This document shows positions 19,252 through 30,724 of a stretch of 64,000 nt of DNA, piece by piece (position 1 is the first letter of the stretch; each line of letters starts with the position of its first letter). Source of the stretch: Gracilariopsis chorda (taxonomy: Eukaryota > Rhodophyta > Florideophyceae > Gracilariales > Gracilariaceae); the NCBI GenBank assembly GCA_003194525.1, contig NBIV01000088.1, positions 62,001-126,000 on the forward strand, given 5' to 3'. The position numbers were made by a program, and so were the translations under genes. The notes under the pieces are model-generated. The model was not told the origin of the DNA. It ran no database searches and worked only from the letters and a program-made list of their open reading frames with translations.

Positions 19252-19330
19252 GAGGTTCGAACTCATGTTTTGCTGCTCGCATGTGACCTGACGACCACTG
19301 AGCTGCTGTTATGGCTCAGTGGTCGTCTTC
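19252..19330 (-). other. tRNA-like (A box/B box) sequence inside an inverted repeat
   Basis: On the minus strand CAGCTCAGTGGTCGTC resembles a Pol III A box, and about 32 bases on AGTTCGAACCT resembles a B box, which is tRNA-like spacing. The A-box part is also one arm of a perfect 14-base inverted repeat (19290-19303 and 19314-19327). A complete tRNA cloverleaf is not evident, so a SINE-like or tRNA-derived relic is more likely than a tRNA gene. Confidence 0.3.
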
Positions 19331-19443
19331 TACAAGTACTTATAGTTAAAAGACCACCCGGTAGGCCATGTTTCAAGTTCAAAATTTGAAATGTGGGGCC
19401 ATGCGGATCAGATTTCAATTTTTTTTTAATTTTGCGTGCCGTT

Positions 19444-19487
19444 GCGCTGACCTCATATGAGGTCAGCGCACCGGTCCGATAGACACG
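19444..19487 (-). repeat. piggyBac right terminal inverted repeat
   Basis: This is the inverted counterpart of the left end. Here the palindrome GACCTCATATGAGGTC lies at 19449-19464 and extends to a perfect 26-base palindrome at 19444-19469. The shared outer motif GATAGACAC follows. Confidence 0.65.
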
Positions 19488-19644
19488 AGGCATCACGGCG
19501 CTTAGAGCGTCTACGGACGCTATTTCGAGCGTTAGCGAGCAAACTGCTTGGAGAGACTTCAAAAGCTACTCAAAAAACAAAGCTACTACCCCAACGCGGC
19601 ATGTAACGCCACTTGTGGCCAAACGCCACATCTACTTGTCTTTT

Positions 19645-19770
19645 CTATAAGGTTTTGCTATGGTATAGGTTATTAACGGTGGTTATTAAGCTTCATAATC
19701 AGAAAATAGTTTACTCGCAATCTCCGCTCAATGAACTTCTTGCGCGGGACGGTGTAAATGGAGCCATGCT
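19645..19770 (+). mobile_element. 3' end relic of an older lineage-B Copia element (left half)
   Basis: From about 19645 the sequence matches the internal 3' end of the B element at 50-56 kb, through the polypurine tract (GCGGGACGG) into the first 18 bases of an LTR that starts TGTAAATGGAG at 19753. The LTR is then split by the insertion of the B element at 19771 and resumes at 25580. The relic is truncated on its left. Confidence 0.75.
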
Positions 19771-19906
19771 TGTAGACGGACGCAGAATTGTTCTGGTCCA
19801 CTGATTGGAACGTGCGGCACGAGCCACACGTTCCAACAGTATAAATAAAGGGCCCCCTTCTGTACCCCTTTGAATGAAAGGAAGCAGCGAGAGAGAAACA
19901 GCTACA
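19771..19906 (+). repeat. nested Copia-B 5' LTR
   Basis: It starts TGTAGACGGACG and ends CAGCTACA. It contains an inverted repeat (GGAACGTG...CACGTTCC) directly followed by a TATA-like AGTATAAAT. The primer-site candidate TGGTAGCATCGCA abuts its end. Confidence 0.9.
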
Positions 19907-19919
19907 TGGTAGCATCGCA
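19907..19919 (+). other. primer-binding site of nested Copia-B
   Basis: TGGTAGCATCGCA directly follows the 5' LTR, and the same bases follow the LTR of the 50-56 kb element. It would pair with the CCA 3' end of a tRNA ending GATGCTACCA. Initiator Met-tRNA ends in GCTACCA in some eukaryotes, but the red-algal tRNA itself is not in this window. Confidence 0.6.
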
Positions 19920-22900
19920 CTGGGTGAACCGACACCCAGGCGATTATAGAGCCGTATATACAAAACATATCGATAACGGCCGCCGCTGAACGCCCCATCA
20001 GCCTCAGCGCCAACGAATATAATCAAGAGCCTCACGAGTGCATCCCTGCGCCGCGCTACCCTGACGCAGAAGTCAACCCCCTCGCCGCGGTGCCGCTCGT
20101 GCTCGCAGCTTCTACGCTGCGCGCCTAGGCCCTTCTACGCTGGATATCCGCCTGCGCGCCGCTTTACCTAAAAGCCTACCCCTCCGACGCTGCGCCGAAG
20201 TTCTCTCTCTCTCCTACCCTGTCGTGCGGCCGCGCTGCTTCAGAGTCCTACCACCCTCACGCTCTCCCTTCCCCCCCGCCCGGCGAAGCACTACAAATCA
20301 CCCCCCAAATCACTAAGGACGAAGAGTCGGCCCTTCCCCCCCCTCCCGCCTGGCATTAAGGGCAAGTGTGCGCCCGCTCTGCCACCTTCCCCCACTCCCG
20401 CGGACACCGACAAAGAAGAGTGTGCCCCCCCCCCCCCCCCCCCCGCCCGCACTCAAACAAAAACCCCCTGGCACTACACTACAACTGCTTACCTCTCCCT
20501 CTCACTCCTCAAAAACTGAGACCTACTACGCTACGCACTCTATCACAACCGGGTAAGACCCGACCGTAAGACCTGAGTAAGGCCTCGCCACCGATTACCC
20601 CGTAAGGGAAGTTCGGCACATAAGACGAGAGAACAAAAGTCCCGAACAGGGCCTCCGCCGCTATTACCCCGAGAGAGAAGTTAGCACTTGGCCGAGCTAA
20701 GATTCGCAAGCCGAGTACCGGTTGGGAATCGACTGGGGACTTGAACTAAACCGGCGGGTTGCGCACTTGCCGTATAACCGGCTCTGCTGGGGTGAGTGTT
20801 GCGCTCGTTCGGGGACAGGGTGTCTCGTCGTTCGGCCCGGACCTTAGTAAGCACAAGAACTTTATACGGAGTACATCTCGCTGCGCAAGCAGCCGCAAGG
20901 ATCTAGAGGGAGTGTATTGGTGAAGGCATATCTACTGGTCATTAACCATTCCCTGGACGATCTGTACGTTACACGCACCTTTGTCCTGGATTGCGCAGGA
21001 CATAGACAGGCAGCTGAAAGCGCACCTCACTGAGAGAGTCTAACTCGGAGCCAGGGTTCTGACCCTTAGGGTACCAGAGATAGTATCTCCTGTCATTGGG
21101 CCCGGCTACTCAAAGAGTGGCAGAAGGATCCCTCGCCCGGTAGGGGACCGGTGAAGTATATAAACGATCTGCCCCTCTGGATAAGTCTCGCGTCGAGAAC
21201 ACTCCGCGATGGACACAGAGCGAGAATACGACAATAAAAGAATACCCCGACTACAGGGGAGCGCCGACTACTACACTTGGGGCATCTTTGTAAGTGATCT
21301 CATGCACTCATCGCAATCACTTTTCGTCCTCACCGAACCTCGACCCACCGAGGGAAGCGCAGCAACCCGAAAGCGCTGGGACGATGCCGATGGCAAAGCA
21401 CGCTCCGCGATCGTGCAGAACCTTGGAACACAGCCGATTGTCGCTGTATCAGAACTCCTGGAAAGGGAGTACTGCTCCACTTTGGAAGTGTGGACCAAAC
21501 TAGAGGCCACATACGAGAAGGACAACATACAGTCAAAGTTGAACCTTCGCCAAAAGCTTAGCACCATGGCATATAAAGACGGTGAGGACATACAAAATCA
21601 CCTCATTACCCTTGAACCACTTTCTTAGAACTCGTACGCCTAGGCGACCCAGAGACAGATAAGGAAAGGACCGCCACATTACTTCGTTCCCTTCCAGAGT
21701 CACTCATGACCATCACACTACTGGCTGACGCTACAAATATAGAATACGACCAGGTGGTATCCCTAGTGCGATCAGAAATGGACCGTAGGGCTCATCGCCC
21801 AAACAACACTACGGCATCGAAAACAAACGACCGCACACACCCATACCCGGCCGCAAAGAAGTCTTCACAAGGCAAAAGACAGCACACAAAGCCAAAGAAA
21901 AGAGGCGTAAAATGTTGGAACTGCGGGCGTATCGGACACATTCGTTCCGAATGCTGGAGGAAAACGAACAAAAAGTCCTCGGAAACCACTCAACACGGTA
22001 AAAACAAGAGCAATAACACAAACCACTCGTGGGATTCAAACCGAAACGGGACTAACCAGCAAGGAAACCATCGACAGGATGCCAACCGCAACAACAACAA
22101 CAAACACAACAAGCAAAACCAAAACCACCGCAGATTCGTAGCGATCGCCAACGCCAGCGTACATTCCGAGCAACACACATTGACATGGTTGGACTCAGGG
22201 GCAAGTCACTTCTTCATCAAAGACAAGTCTTTATTCTGGGAATATCACACAACCCCACCACAAACCGTGAATACTTGCGATAATACATCCGACAGCGTGG
22301 GACTTGGGAAAATAAAATTACCTTTCGGCGCAAACGGTGTGATGTTACCAGCAAAGCATACCCCAAGCTTCGACTCCAACCTAATCTCCCTTTCCACTCT
22401 GGCATCACAAGTAGACGTCGAATTTTCCACTGAGGCAGAAACCAGCTTCATTATAAAGCACAAGAGCACAGGAGAGGTATTCTTCACATCAAGGCCAAGA
22501 CACGGACTCTACCCACTTCCCAACCCCTTACCCTCCCCTATGGCTCACATGGCAATGCGACAGATTGGTGACAACCCTCACGACTGGCATGAGAAACTCG
22601 GCCACCCTGGCCGAGACAAACTACTCAAGTGCGTTGAGACATCTCACGGGGTACCACGATTCTCAAGTGAGGAGGTACGCAACATCATATGCAACCCATG
22701 CATACAAACCGGAACAAAACGGGCTCCACTGCAACAAATTGAAAAAACTGCGAGCAGGACCCTCGAACTCACTCACACCGATGTCAGCGTACCCATCACG
22801 CCACCTTCGCTGCATGGATCGCGATATATGCAAGTCCTTATCGACGACAGGACAAGGGCGAGTGCCATTTACTTCCTTAGTAAAAAGACACAATTCTTCC

Positions 22901-25443
22901 AATCCATTCGTTGGTACAAGGCTCGCGCGGAAAACGAGGTGCCTCCGAATCGAATGTACCGCGTTCGCCTTGACGGGGCGGGTGAGAATCGCTCCGATGA
23001 CTTCGTCACATATGCGATGGATAATGGCCTCATCCTTGAATTCACCCCACCATATGCGCATCAATCAAATGACGTCGCGGAGAAGACCATTCAAGATCTT
23101 TGGAAAGTTTCCCGCACCTTCCTGTTTGAGTCCAAGTTACCACAGGAACTCTGGGAAGAGGCAATCTCTCACGCAAAATATCTTAGCAATCGACTACCAA
23201 ACCAAGAGGTAGACATGAGAGTCCCGTACACCCTGTGGTTTAGTGAGAAGCCTGACTTCACCAACCTATTAAAGTTTGGACAGCCAGGACATGCGTTCAT
23301 ATACAGATCAGACACCGCACCGAATAAAAAGCTACTACCCCGGGCACTTCCTGGTAACTTTGTTGGTATACAAAGTCCCCGCACTTTGTACAGGGTATAA
23401 ATCCCATCGACTGATAAAGTAAAAAAGTGCCGCAAGGTAGACTTCAAAGTAAGCAAGGACAAACTACCATCCTTCAAAGACCTGATCGACTTCTCTTCCC
23501 TCCGAAGGCAGCATGCCGAGGTGAACATGGATGAAGATTCCGAGGAACACCTCGATGCATCTCTGGCACACTGTCTCGTACCCTTCTCGCGCTCCGAAGT
23601 TCTTAGGGAGGACGGCAGAGTCCCAAAGAACTTCGACGAAGCGCGGAAGATGAGAGGATGGGCCGAAGCTATCGACAGGGAGTACAATGCCTTGGTAGAA
23701 AGAGGGACATGGAGGCTTATAGACAGGAAGCCTGGGGTGAAACCTTTACCATTCCTTTGGAGGTTCATTGCCAAACTCCTTTGCGAAGACTCACCTCGTA
23801 TTCTACCTAAGGCACGTTGCGTTGCACGGGGCGACATGCAACGCCCCTACATCGATTTTGACCCTGAGAACCTATACGCACCGGTTGCGAGACTCGAAAC
23901 CATCCGCATGGTCTTTGCAAAAGCCGCAGCACAAGGCTTGATCTTAGAGACCATGGATGTGAGCAATGCGTATCTCTATGGTGATCTAGATGAGCCTCTT
24001 ATCATGGAACAACCAACTAATTCCTCTGGATCCTCCTTTGTCCCAGGAAAGGTTTGCTTACTCCTAAAATCGATATATGGAGCGAAACAAGCCGGAAACA
24101 TATGGGACTCATTGATGCACAGCGAGTTCATTCGCTTGGGTTTAAGACAGTCTACCACAGACATTCGGCTACACCTGTACTCGTCCAAGAGTGGTACCCT
24201 AATACTCTATAGTCGTGGACGATATTCTTATGGCCTGCAACTCATATAGTCTACTCCAGGACTTCAAGGCCGAGATGAAAAACCTGTTCAAGGTTAAGCT
24301 CCTTGGTGAGGCAAAGTCATTTGTGGGGCTACAGATCGAGCGAAACGACCAGGGCATTATGGTCACCCAGACTAGTTATATCGATAAGATAATAAAAGAG
24401 AACGGGCTTGAGAACTGTAACGTCTCTCAAACACCCCTTCCTACCAAGGAAGATCTGACCAGCCGCCACGATGAAGAGCGCGCCGTGTCTACAGGAACAC
24501 ACAACCGATACCGGAAGTTGGTAGGTTTTTTGATGTATTTGGCCGTGAACTCCAGGCCTGACATCATGTTTGCAGCCTTGATGCTGGCAAGGCAAGTCCA
24601 TGACCAATGCTTGCGGCATGTTGGACTAGCGAAGAGAGTGTTACGATACCTCAAAGGTACGAATGGTCTTGGCTTGTTCTATCCCTCTAACACTACGGCT
24701 ACAATGGAAGCGTATTGTGACACTGATTGGGCTGGATGCCGCGAAACGCGGAAGTCCACGACGGGAGTTATAATAAAGGTGAACGAAGCACCAATTATGT
24801 GGACGACTAAGAAGCAATCTCTAATTACCCTGTCGTCTGGTGAAGCTGAATATGTGGCTATGTCGTACTGTGGGAAAATTGTGACCGGGATCCGAAGACT
24901 GTTCTGGGAGCTGAGCGCTGAAAAGGTCCTTGACGATGAACTGGACATGTACCCAATATCTACATATTCGGATAGCTCGACTGCGCTGTCGATAGCTAAA
25001 AATCCGAGAGTCTCTGAAAGGAACAAGCACATAGCTCTAAAACATCACCATATCAAAGAGCTCGTTGAGACTGGAGTCATTGACATAAAGTTAATAAGGA
25101 CAGACACGCAAGCCGCTGATATATTTACAAAGTCACTCCCGGTTGAACGATTGAAAGTTCTCACAGTATTATGTGTGCTTAAAAGCAAAACATCCACTTA
25201 ATAAGTATGTGTATCTATATTGCCAAGGTAGCTAACGTTTGAGTTTGTTTTTACTTTTTGTTTTCGAATCCAGATATGTTAGTTTATTAGAGTCGCGAAA
25301 GGGGCCCGTACCCTTTCCTAGATTGCAGATTTTTGCCTATTCGGTTTTTGCTGCAGTACAAGTTTTTAATGGCGGGTACCAAGACATCTAGTCTGTTAGA
25401 CTTATTTCGCAAACTAAGCTGCTATCTTATTTTCGAGGGACGG

Positions 25444-25579
25444 TGTAGACGGACGCAGAATTGTTCTGGTCCACTGATTGGAACGTGCGGCACGAGCCAC
25501 ACGTTCCAACAGTATAAATGAAGGGCCCCCTTCTGTACCCCTTTGGATGAAAGGGGGCAGCGAGAGAGAAACAGCTACA
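25444..25579 (+). repeat. nested Copia-B 3' LTR
   Basis: This is the partner of 19771-19906, preceded by the polypurine tract GAGGGACGG. Confidence 0.9.
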
Positions 25580-25710
25580 ATGCTGGCCACCAGTTGGAAC
25601 GTGGTTTACAGCCCACTCGTTCCAACTGGAGGCAGAAAATAAATGACCTCGCTGATGTGCCCTCCCCGTAATGACGGGGAGGACATACAGTGAGAACGCA
25701 AACAGCTACA
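25580..25710 (+). repeat. rest of the split LTR of the older lineage-B relic (right half)
   Basis: This continues the LTR begun at 19753. ATGCTGGCCACCAGTTGGAA and the following stretch through AATAAATGACCTCGCTGATG match the LTR of the element at 50265-56431 base for base over long stretches. It ends CAGCTACA at 25710. The first five bases, ATGCT, are the target duplication made by the nested element. Confidence 0.8.
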
Positions 25711-25860
25711 AAATCGACCCAGTTCATGGAGTAGCAGGGCGAACACCTCACCGGAGACGATGTTCTGGCTTATCACGTGAGTAGCCTCTTAGACCTGTAG
25801 GAGCTGCGCAAAATGGCGGCTTCCGTAAAGTGCATCCAAGCGCCAGCTACAGTCGCTACA

Positions 25861-26760
25861 CTACCGGGTAGGAGACTGAAACACGATCGGCCGCTCCTCG
25901 CAGCGCAAACAAACATGTGCGAAATATTCATCTAGATCGCCGATGCAGATGCCAGAGCATTCGTCGTAATTTAACAGTAGCGCATTCCCGTGTCGGTCAT
26001 ACGGATGCCACCGTTTCGCATCATTTTCGGTGTACTCCGAGCTGGCAATCGTCAGCAGATGCGACATCTTTGTCCCGCAGTTGGGGCATTTCGCCTCCCC
26101 TGCATACTGCGTGTAGTACTCGAAGCCGCCGATTTTTGAGCCCAGAGCGACAGAAAACTGCTTCGTAAAGTCGGCTGCTCCGCTATCAGCGTCTATGTTG
26201 ATCGCTTCAAAGTCCTGGCGCGCGTTCACACGAACCCAGCTTTCGATTTCTTCTAACTGGGATGATGTGATCAGCTCTTCAGACAAAGGAAACTCTATCA
26301 CGCGCACGGGGTTGGGCGAGCACTTGTGTGGCATGTGAGGGCCGGTGAGCGGTATCGCTTGCTTGGGCATGTCTTCGAGCAGTCGTTGATCAGACAGCTG
26401 AGACACATTCCTCCAGCGGAATGTGGGCAGTGGTAGAAGGAGCGTAAACGTATCGTCAACAGCTTCTCTTACGTTCTGCGGCGAGCGAAGGGCGGCTTCT
26501 GGGTGTAGCTCTTCCGAGCACCAAAGGATCTGCAGCAGATCGGCGGACAGTGCGCAGGGGAGCTCCGGGAAGTCATCCCGATGAAGCTGTAGTACGGGGA
26601 CGTAGGGGCAAGCGTGGTGACGGCATCGAGGCCATTGTTCGGCTTGCGGCCAGGCGGTACGAACTTGGACCCGAATGGATCGGGCACAGTTCCGCGCACT
26701 GGACGAAGCAGCACGGCAGTGCGCGATAAGACTCTAGGAAAGGGAAGACGGTGCACAAGT
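25861..26760 (-). pseudogene. DUF1963/YwqG-like gene, apparently broken
   Basis: The open minus-strand frame from about 26600 down to 25861 reads like a DUF1963 (YwqG-type) protein. It contains LQLHRDDFPELPCALSADLLQ, then KIGGFEYYTQ with a zinc-ribbon pair CPNCGTKM, and a C-terminal CLRCEERPI. Upstream of about 26600 the most protein-like reading (VPDPFGSKFVPPGRKPNN) is in another frame. The gene therefore has either a frame change or an unrecognised intron there, and no good start codon is visible. YwqG-like proteins have no settled function. The family assignment is tentative. It lies beside the nested Copia block and may be decaying. Confidence 0.4.
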
Positions 26761-27777
26761 CAAAAGACGGCGTGTAGATTAAGCGCAGGTTCGCGTTGAG
26801 CATTGCCATGGTGGATTCTTGGGGCAGGCGCACGGCTATAACAGATACAAAGGCTCCAGGAGTCAGCGCTATCCGACACCCTGCCGAATTTTGTGCTTCG
26901 CAGTTCCTGGTCTGGGAACCTCAGCGCGAAACAGAGGCCGGGTTCGTCCCCTGTTCCTCCCTGAAACCCTGTTCATATTATCAGTTCATATGGAGCAGCG
27001 GGTAAGTTCGAAGGGCCAACGGTACCAACTTTTGCGTAGGCAAGGAGAATTTCTGGAAGAAACAAAGCTATCTCACCCACTCCACTCTATCCTAATTTTC
27101 ATGGGCTATTTCTCCCAGAACAACCTCTGTTTTGAATTCCGTACTCTGCAGAACTGATCTCCTGCGCAAATGCAACGTCCTACAATCCTATATTAACCGC
27201 TATTTGCCAAAAATAACATGATAAGCCTTTGCTACACCTTGTCCGCAACGTGTCTCGCAGGAAACGAGTAGCGAAGCTGAGGGAACATGATGCGTTTCAC
27301 CTTTTCGCCATGAAATCGAAGGAAAGTCAATTTGCAACTGTGTGTTTATGATGTTGTTGGCGAGAAAATCGCAGCAGCCAAATGCGATTAACAGGAATAG
27401 ATACTCTTGTATGTCCATGTAGCAAGAAAAGTTGGATTTCTTGAAGCTGGTGGTGTGATGGCCTTCCTCTCATCACTCCGGGTTCCTCCTTGTCTGCTCG
27501 TATGAAATGTTCACGCAGAGTACCAGATTGAATACAATCCACTAAAATCCACTAAAATCCACTAGCAACGTCATTTTATTCTCTCTCCTTTTCTGTACTT
27601 CATCATCATCAATACATGTCCAGCCACGATACATGATAAATACCTCCGAAGCTTTATACACCAGTTTGGTTCAATATAGAATCCCCGGCCCGCCTTCATC
27701 TTCCCATTTTCCTAACCATCCCAAACCAAAGCTAGATTTGTCGTGTTCCAAAAACATCTTCCCAACAACTTTGAAAA
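26761..27777. other. unassigned spacer
   Basis: No gene is recognised. A short tandem repeat of the 11-base unit AATCCACTAAA, about 2.5 copies, is at about 27538-27564. Confidence 0.35.
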
Positions 27778-27950
27778 TGATAGGCTTGTGTTGGTTGTTT
27801 TTTGCAACCCTGTTTCTGTTCCTTTCCGTCTCACGCGGGGATAGTATATCTCATGGCACCACCACAGCAGCTGACTGTATCAGATTAAGCGAATTGCGAA
27901 GGGGGGTAGTATCCTGGAAATTGAGTCTACCAAGGCTGCAAAAAAATTGA
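27778..27950 (+). CDS. short hypothetical protein with a signal-peptide-like start
   Basis: From the ATG at 27778 the 57-residue reading begins MIGLCWLFFATLFLFLSVSRG, a strong signal-peptide-like hydrophobic stretch. It then continues without any recognised domain to a stop at 27948-27950. The same frame stays open for about 47 codons after that stop, up to about 28090, so this could be a decayed or spliced secreted protein. I do not recognise the product. Confidence 0.25.
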
Positions 27951-30724
27951 GAATTTGACCTTGATGAATTCAAAAACTCCATCGTTCGTCTGACACGCTT
28001 CGCAACCTTTAGTGATCAAAGCAGCTTGAATAGTTTGCCGCAACAAATATCGCCAACACCGGGGGGAGGCCACCTGCACTTGAGGCAGCAATAACAACGG
28101 ACAAAATCCCTTTAATGTTCAGGCAAAACCAGTCACGGTCCGTGGAATAACGGCAGTTAGGCTGCAAGACTTGGTTTCTCAGCATATGCGACGGTTGTCC
28201 ACCGGCCGGAATGTATTGCTCAACAAAATGGAAGTCAGCCCAAAAGGTGTTCATCGTGGACGTCTCGTACCACATCGACTCGGAAGATCAGCCCAAGATG
28301 TTTGGAATTCTGTTGCAATGTGCGGGATCGTGAATTTACGCCATCTCGCAGTTTGGCAGAGAAAGACGAACGCTGCTTTCGACAATTATCTTGTTCCCCA
28401 GCCCGGCTGCATTGAATGTTGCATCGCTTACAAGTACACAGCAACAGGGACAGTCTCGATGTTTTTCGGGCCACTGTGTAGCCTATTCTCCCTCGATAAC
28501 ATAATCGAATTCAGTTTTATGTGAATATGAATTTTAAGATACCCTGTCAGCCCAACGTGGCGGAAAGCACAGCAGCCATTCAATAGGACGACAGCTTCAA
28601 AGTTCCCAACACTGAACAACCGTGGTCGTTCGCAAGCTCCGCAGAATTGGCAGACTTCCAAGAATAAGAATTTGCCCAGTAGGTTATGTCATGCCGTGTT
28701 GGCCACAATATAGCTTTTGTTGTTGTTTTACCCTTACATTGGTTGAATCATTTGGTTTTTTTCATGCTTTCATATTATTCGACATATGCTTGTCGCCCTT
28801 AATGTTTGGTATAACTACTTACCAACTTGGAAGGCCATGCATTCTGCCTAGAATAACCTGCGCAGTACTTGTGTGTGTAGTGCTCTCCAGGTATCATTAG
28901 GAACAAGATATACTAATAAGGAGAGAGGCGTCTACAAGTTATAGTAGACATAAAACCGATATAAAATGTTGTAATACCAGTTAGTAAAGGGCTGACAAAT
29001 ATAAGCTGAGTACTCTAGACGCTACAAAGAGGGTTAGGATTGCTACTAGTCGGCATATGTTCTGGATATCGACCCTAGCACTATCCGCGGGACATACCAC
29101 ACAATAGTAGGGCCACTGCCAGACACTCGAGAGCCGAAGTATCTTTAGCACGACGTTTGTTCTGGCATCCTGGGGCTAGTTACCTGAACGCTGAAAGAGT
29201 TCGTGGTCGAGTAGACCATAAGTGACAAGCGACATTGATTATTATAAATTTGTTCCCTCTTCCTAGTTTCCAGTCTGAAGCAACCAGCCGGAAGTGCACC
29301 AAACTCTACGATGAAAAAGTTTATGGTTTTACCACATATCCGAACTGTATCGAATCAAAACAAACGCTTCGCTTTATAATAAGTCACAGGTCGACTGGCA
29401 CGGTGAGGGTGATTTATGTCCACGGACTCGTTCTTGTCGAAGAGAAAGCACGATCACATCATTTTTGCCCTTGTTGTGGGCTTGAGCTTATCTGCCTTCT
29501 CGAAGTGTCTCCGTCCCTCGTACGTAGCGAGAGAACCGAAATGGACACGCAAATGGGTCTCCACAAGGGACAAACTCGAAAAGCAGCCTTCGTTATCTGC
29601 TATTTGATATGGAAAGCGTTTTCCACGCCGTCATGGGCACCCTTGGTTCTAGGGAGACTACCTTTGATAGCTTTAGGTAGTCTACGAACGTAACAATATA
29701 AATCATTACAAGACAAGAACAAGACAAGAAGGACAAGGCGTTTGGTGCCATGTATCAAGCGACAATCTCTCTGTCAAGGTTTGTAATGCACGTCTTTCCC
29801 ATTTTCTCAGGGCATGCTTCGTTCGAACGGTTTTTAGAAACAAACAGTGCTTCTCGCCTTGGCCTTACATCCCAAGCCGTTACACGAGTGTGATAATCAG
29901 CAATAATGCCTGTTGCCTCCTCCCCCTTTTCTCCTCCCTTGCACCTGCAATGATTCTTGCGCTGTATGAAGCCCTTTCTTTTGCCGAGAAATCACCCCAC
30001 GAGACACACTTCCAACACATGAACGGCAATTTTTTGGGGCGGTGCATGTTGTATGTGGACTGAAAACTGGGTTGTGAGAAAGTCGTTCTCCTTGTCAATA
30101 TCCTCCGAGATATTTGGTACATCTGTTTTTGATGTTCAACGATCGGTTCCAGTTTGAAACGAAACAGTGATCCTGCTAGCTAGCGCAAGTTGTTTTCAGA
30201 CGTGTGGGTCTGAGTGCGTATCATATCATATTGCACTAAACATACCAGTCAATGAGGTTTTTTCGAATGTTGTACAAAGAGTTGTAGCTCTCGACTTTCT
30301 TTTTTCCACTGGGGCGGTTGCTACGCGGCAACGCGATAGCTGACCATGGAAAGGTGAAACGAATGGTTGTTGCGCAATTGCACATTACCTTTTTAGCATT
30401 GAAAAGATGTTTTGCACTTGTGCCCGTTATCTTTCGTAGCTGAGAACATAAACGCTTTCACGAGCTGTGTGATGTAGCTGCACAAAGACTATCGAGAGCG
30501 GTCGAAAGCACTTTCGCACCTTAGCTCAGTCTTCCTAAATGGAAAGAAGGCCAAGCATTTGTGAAAGCGCCGAACGGAAACGAAGAGCAGAGTACGAAAC
30601 CACCATATGTTGGCGAACAGCCATTTATTTACGAACGCACGTACTCTACACGCATCGAAACGCAGGCGAACAGAAGCATACGCACACAGGTGACACACGC
30701 ACAGGAAGCTGTGTGTGAGGAAAG
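27951..30724. other. 2.8-kb region without a recognised gene
   Basis: Only short open frames are present. Some minus-strand readings between 28.0 and 28.7 kb (for example a Cys pair CQFC and TCKRC) have a transposon-like look, but I could not assign a family. An isolated plus-strand frame at 29235-29693 has no recognisable features. Confidence 0.3.

Larger units (their letters stand above)
16661..19487 (+). mobile_element. piggyBac-family DNA transposon
   Basis: The element carries a piggyBac DDE transposase and an upstream accessory reading. Both ends have related inverted sequences that share GTGTCTATC...GACCTCATATGAGGTC. The left copy is at about 16661-16691 and the inverted right copy at about 19449-19487. 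The outer boundary is not certain: the flanking TTAA duplication usual for piggyBac was not found at the expected place. It lies between fragments of lineage-B Copia sequence, so it probably landed in old repeat DNA. Confidence 0.75.
19771..25579 (+). mobile_element. Copia LTR retrotransposon, lineage B, nested
   Basis: This plus-strand Ty1/copia element has 136-base LTRs (19771-19906 and 25444-25579) and the target duplication ATGCT (19766-19770 and 25580-25584). It is inserted in the 3' LTR of an older relative. A leader of about 1.3 kb, C-rich in part, precedes the coding region (about 21.2-25.2 kb). That region holds gag with a CCHC knuckle (CWNCGRIGHIRSEC), protease (LDSGAS), integrase, reverse transcriptase and RNase H in Copia order. 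It is broken in about three or four places and is a fossil. The LTRs differ at about 4 of 136 sites. The proteins are closely related to those of the element at 50-56 kb. Confidence 0.92.

Noticed and set aside
29235-29693. 152-codon plus-strand frame
   Set aside because: No motif, no neighbour support and a weak start; left as unassigned.
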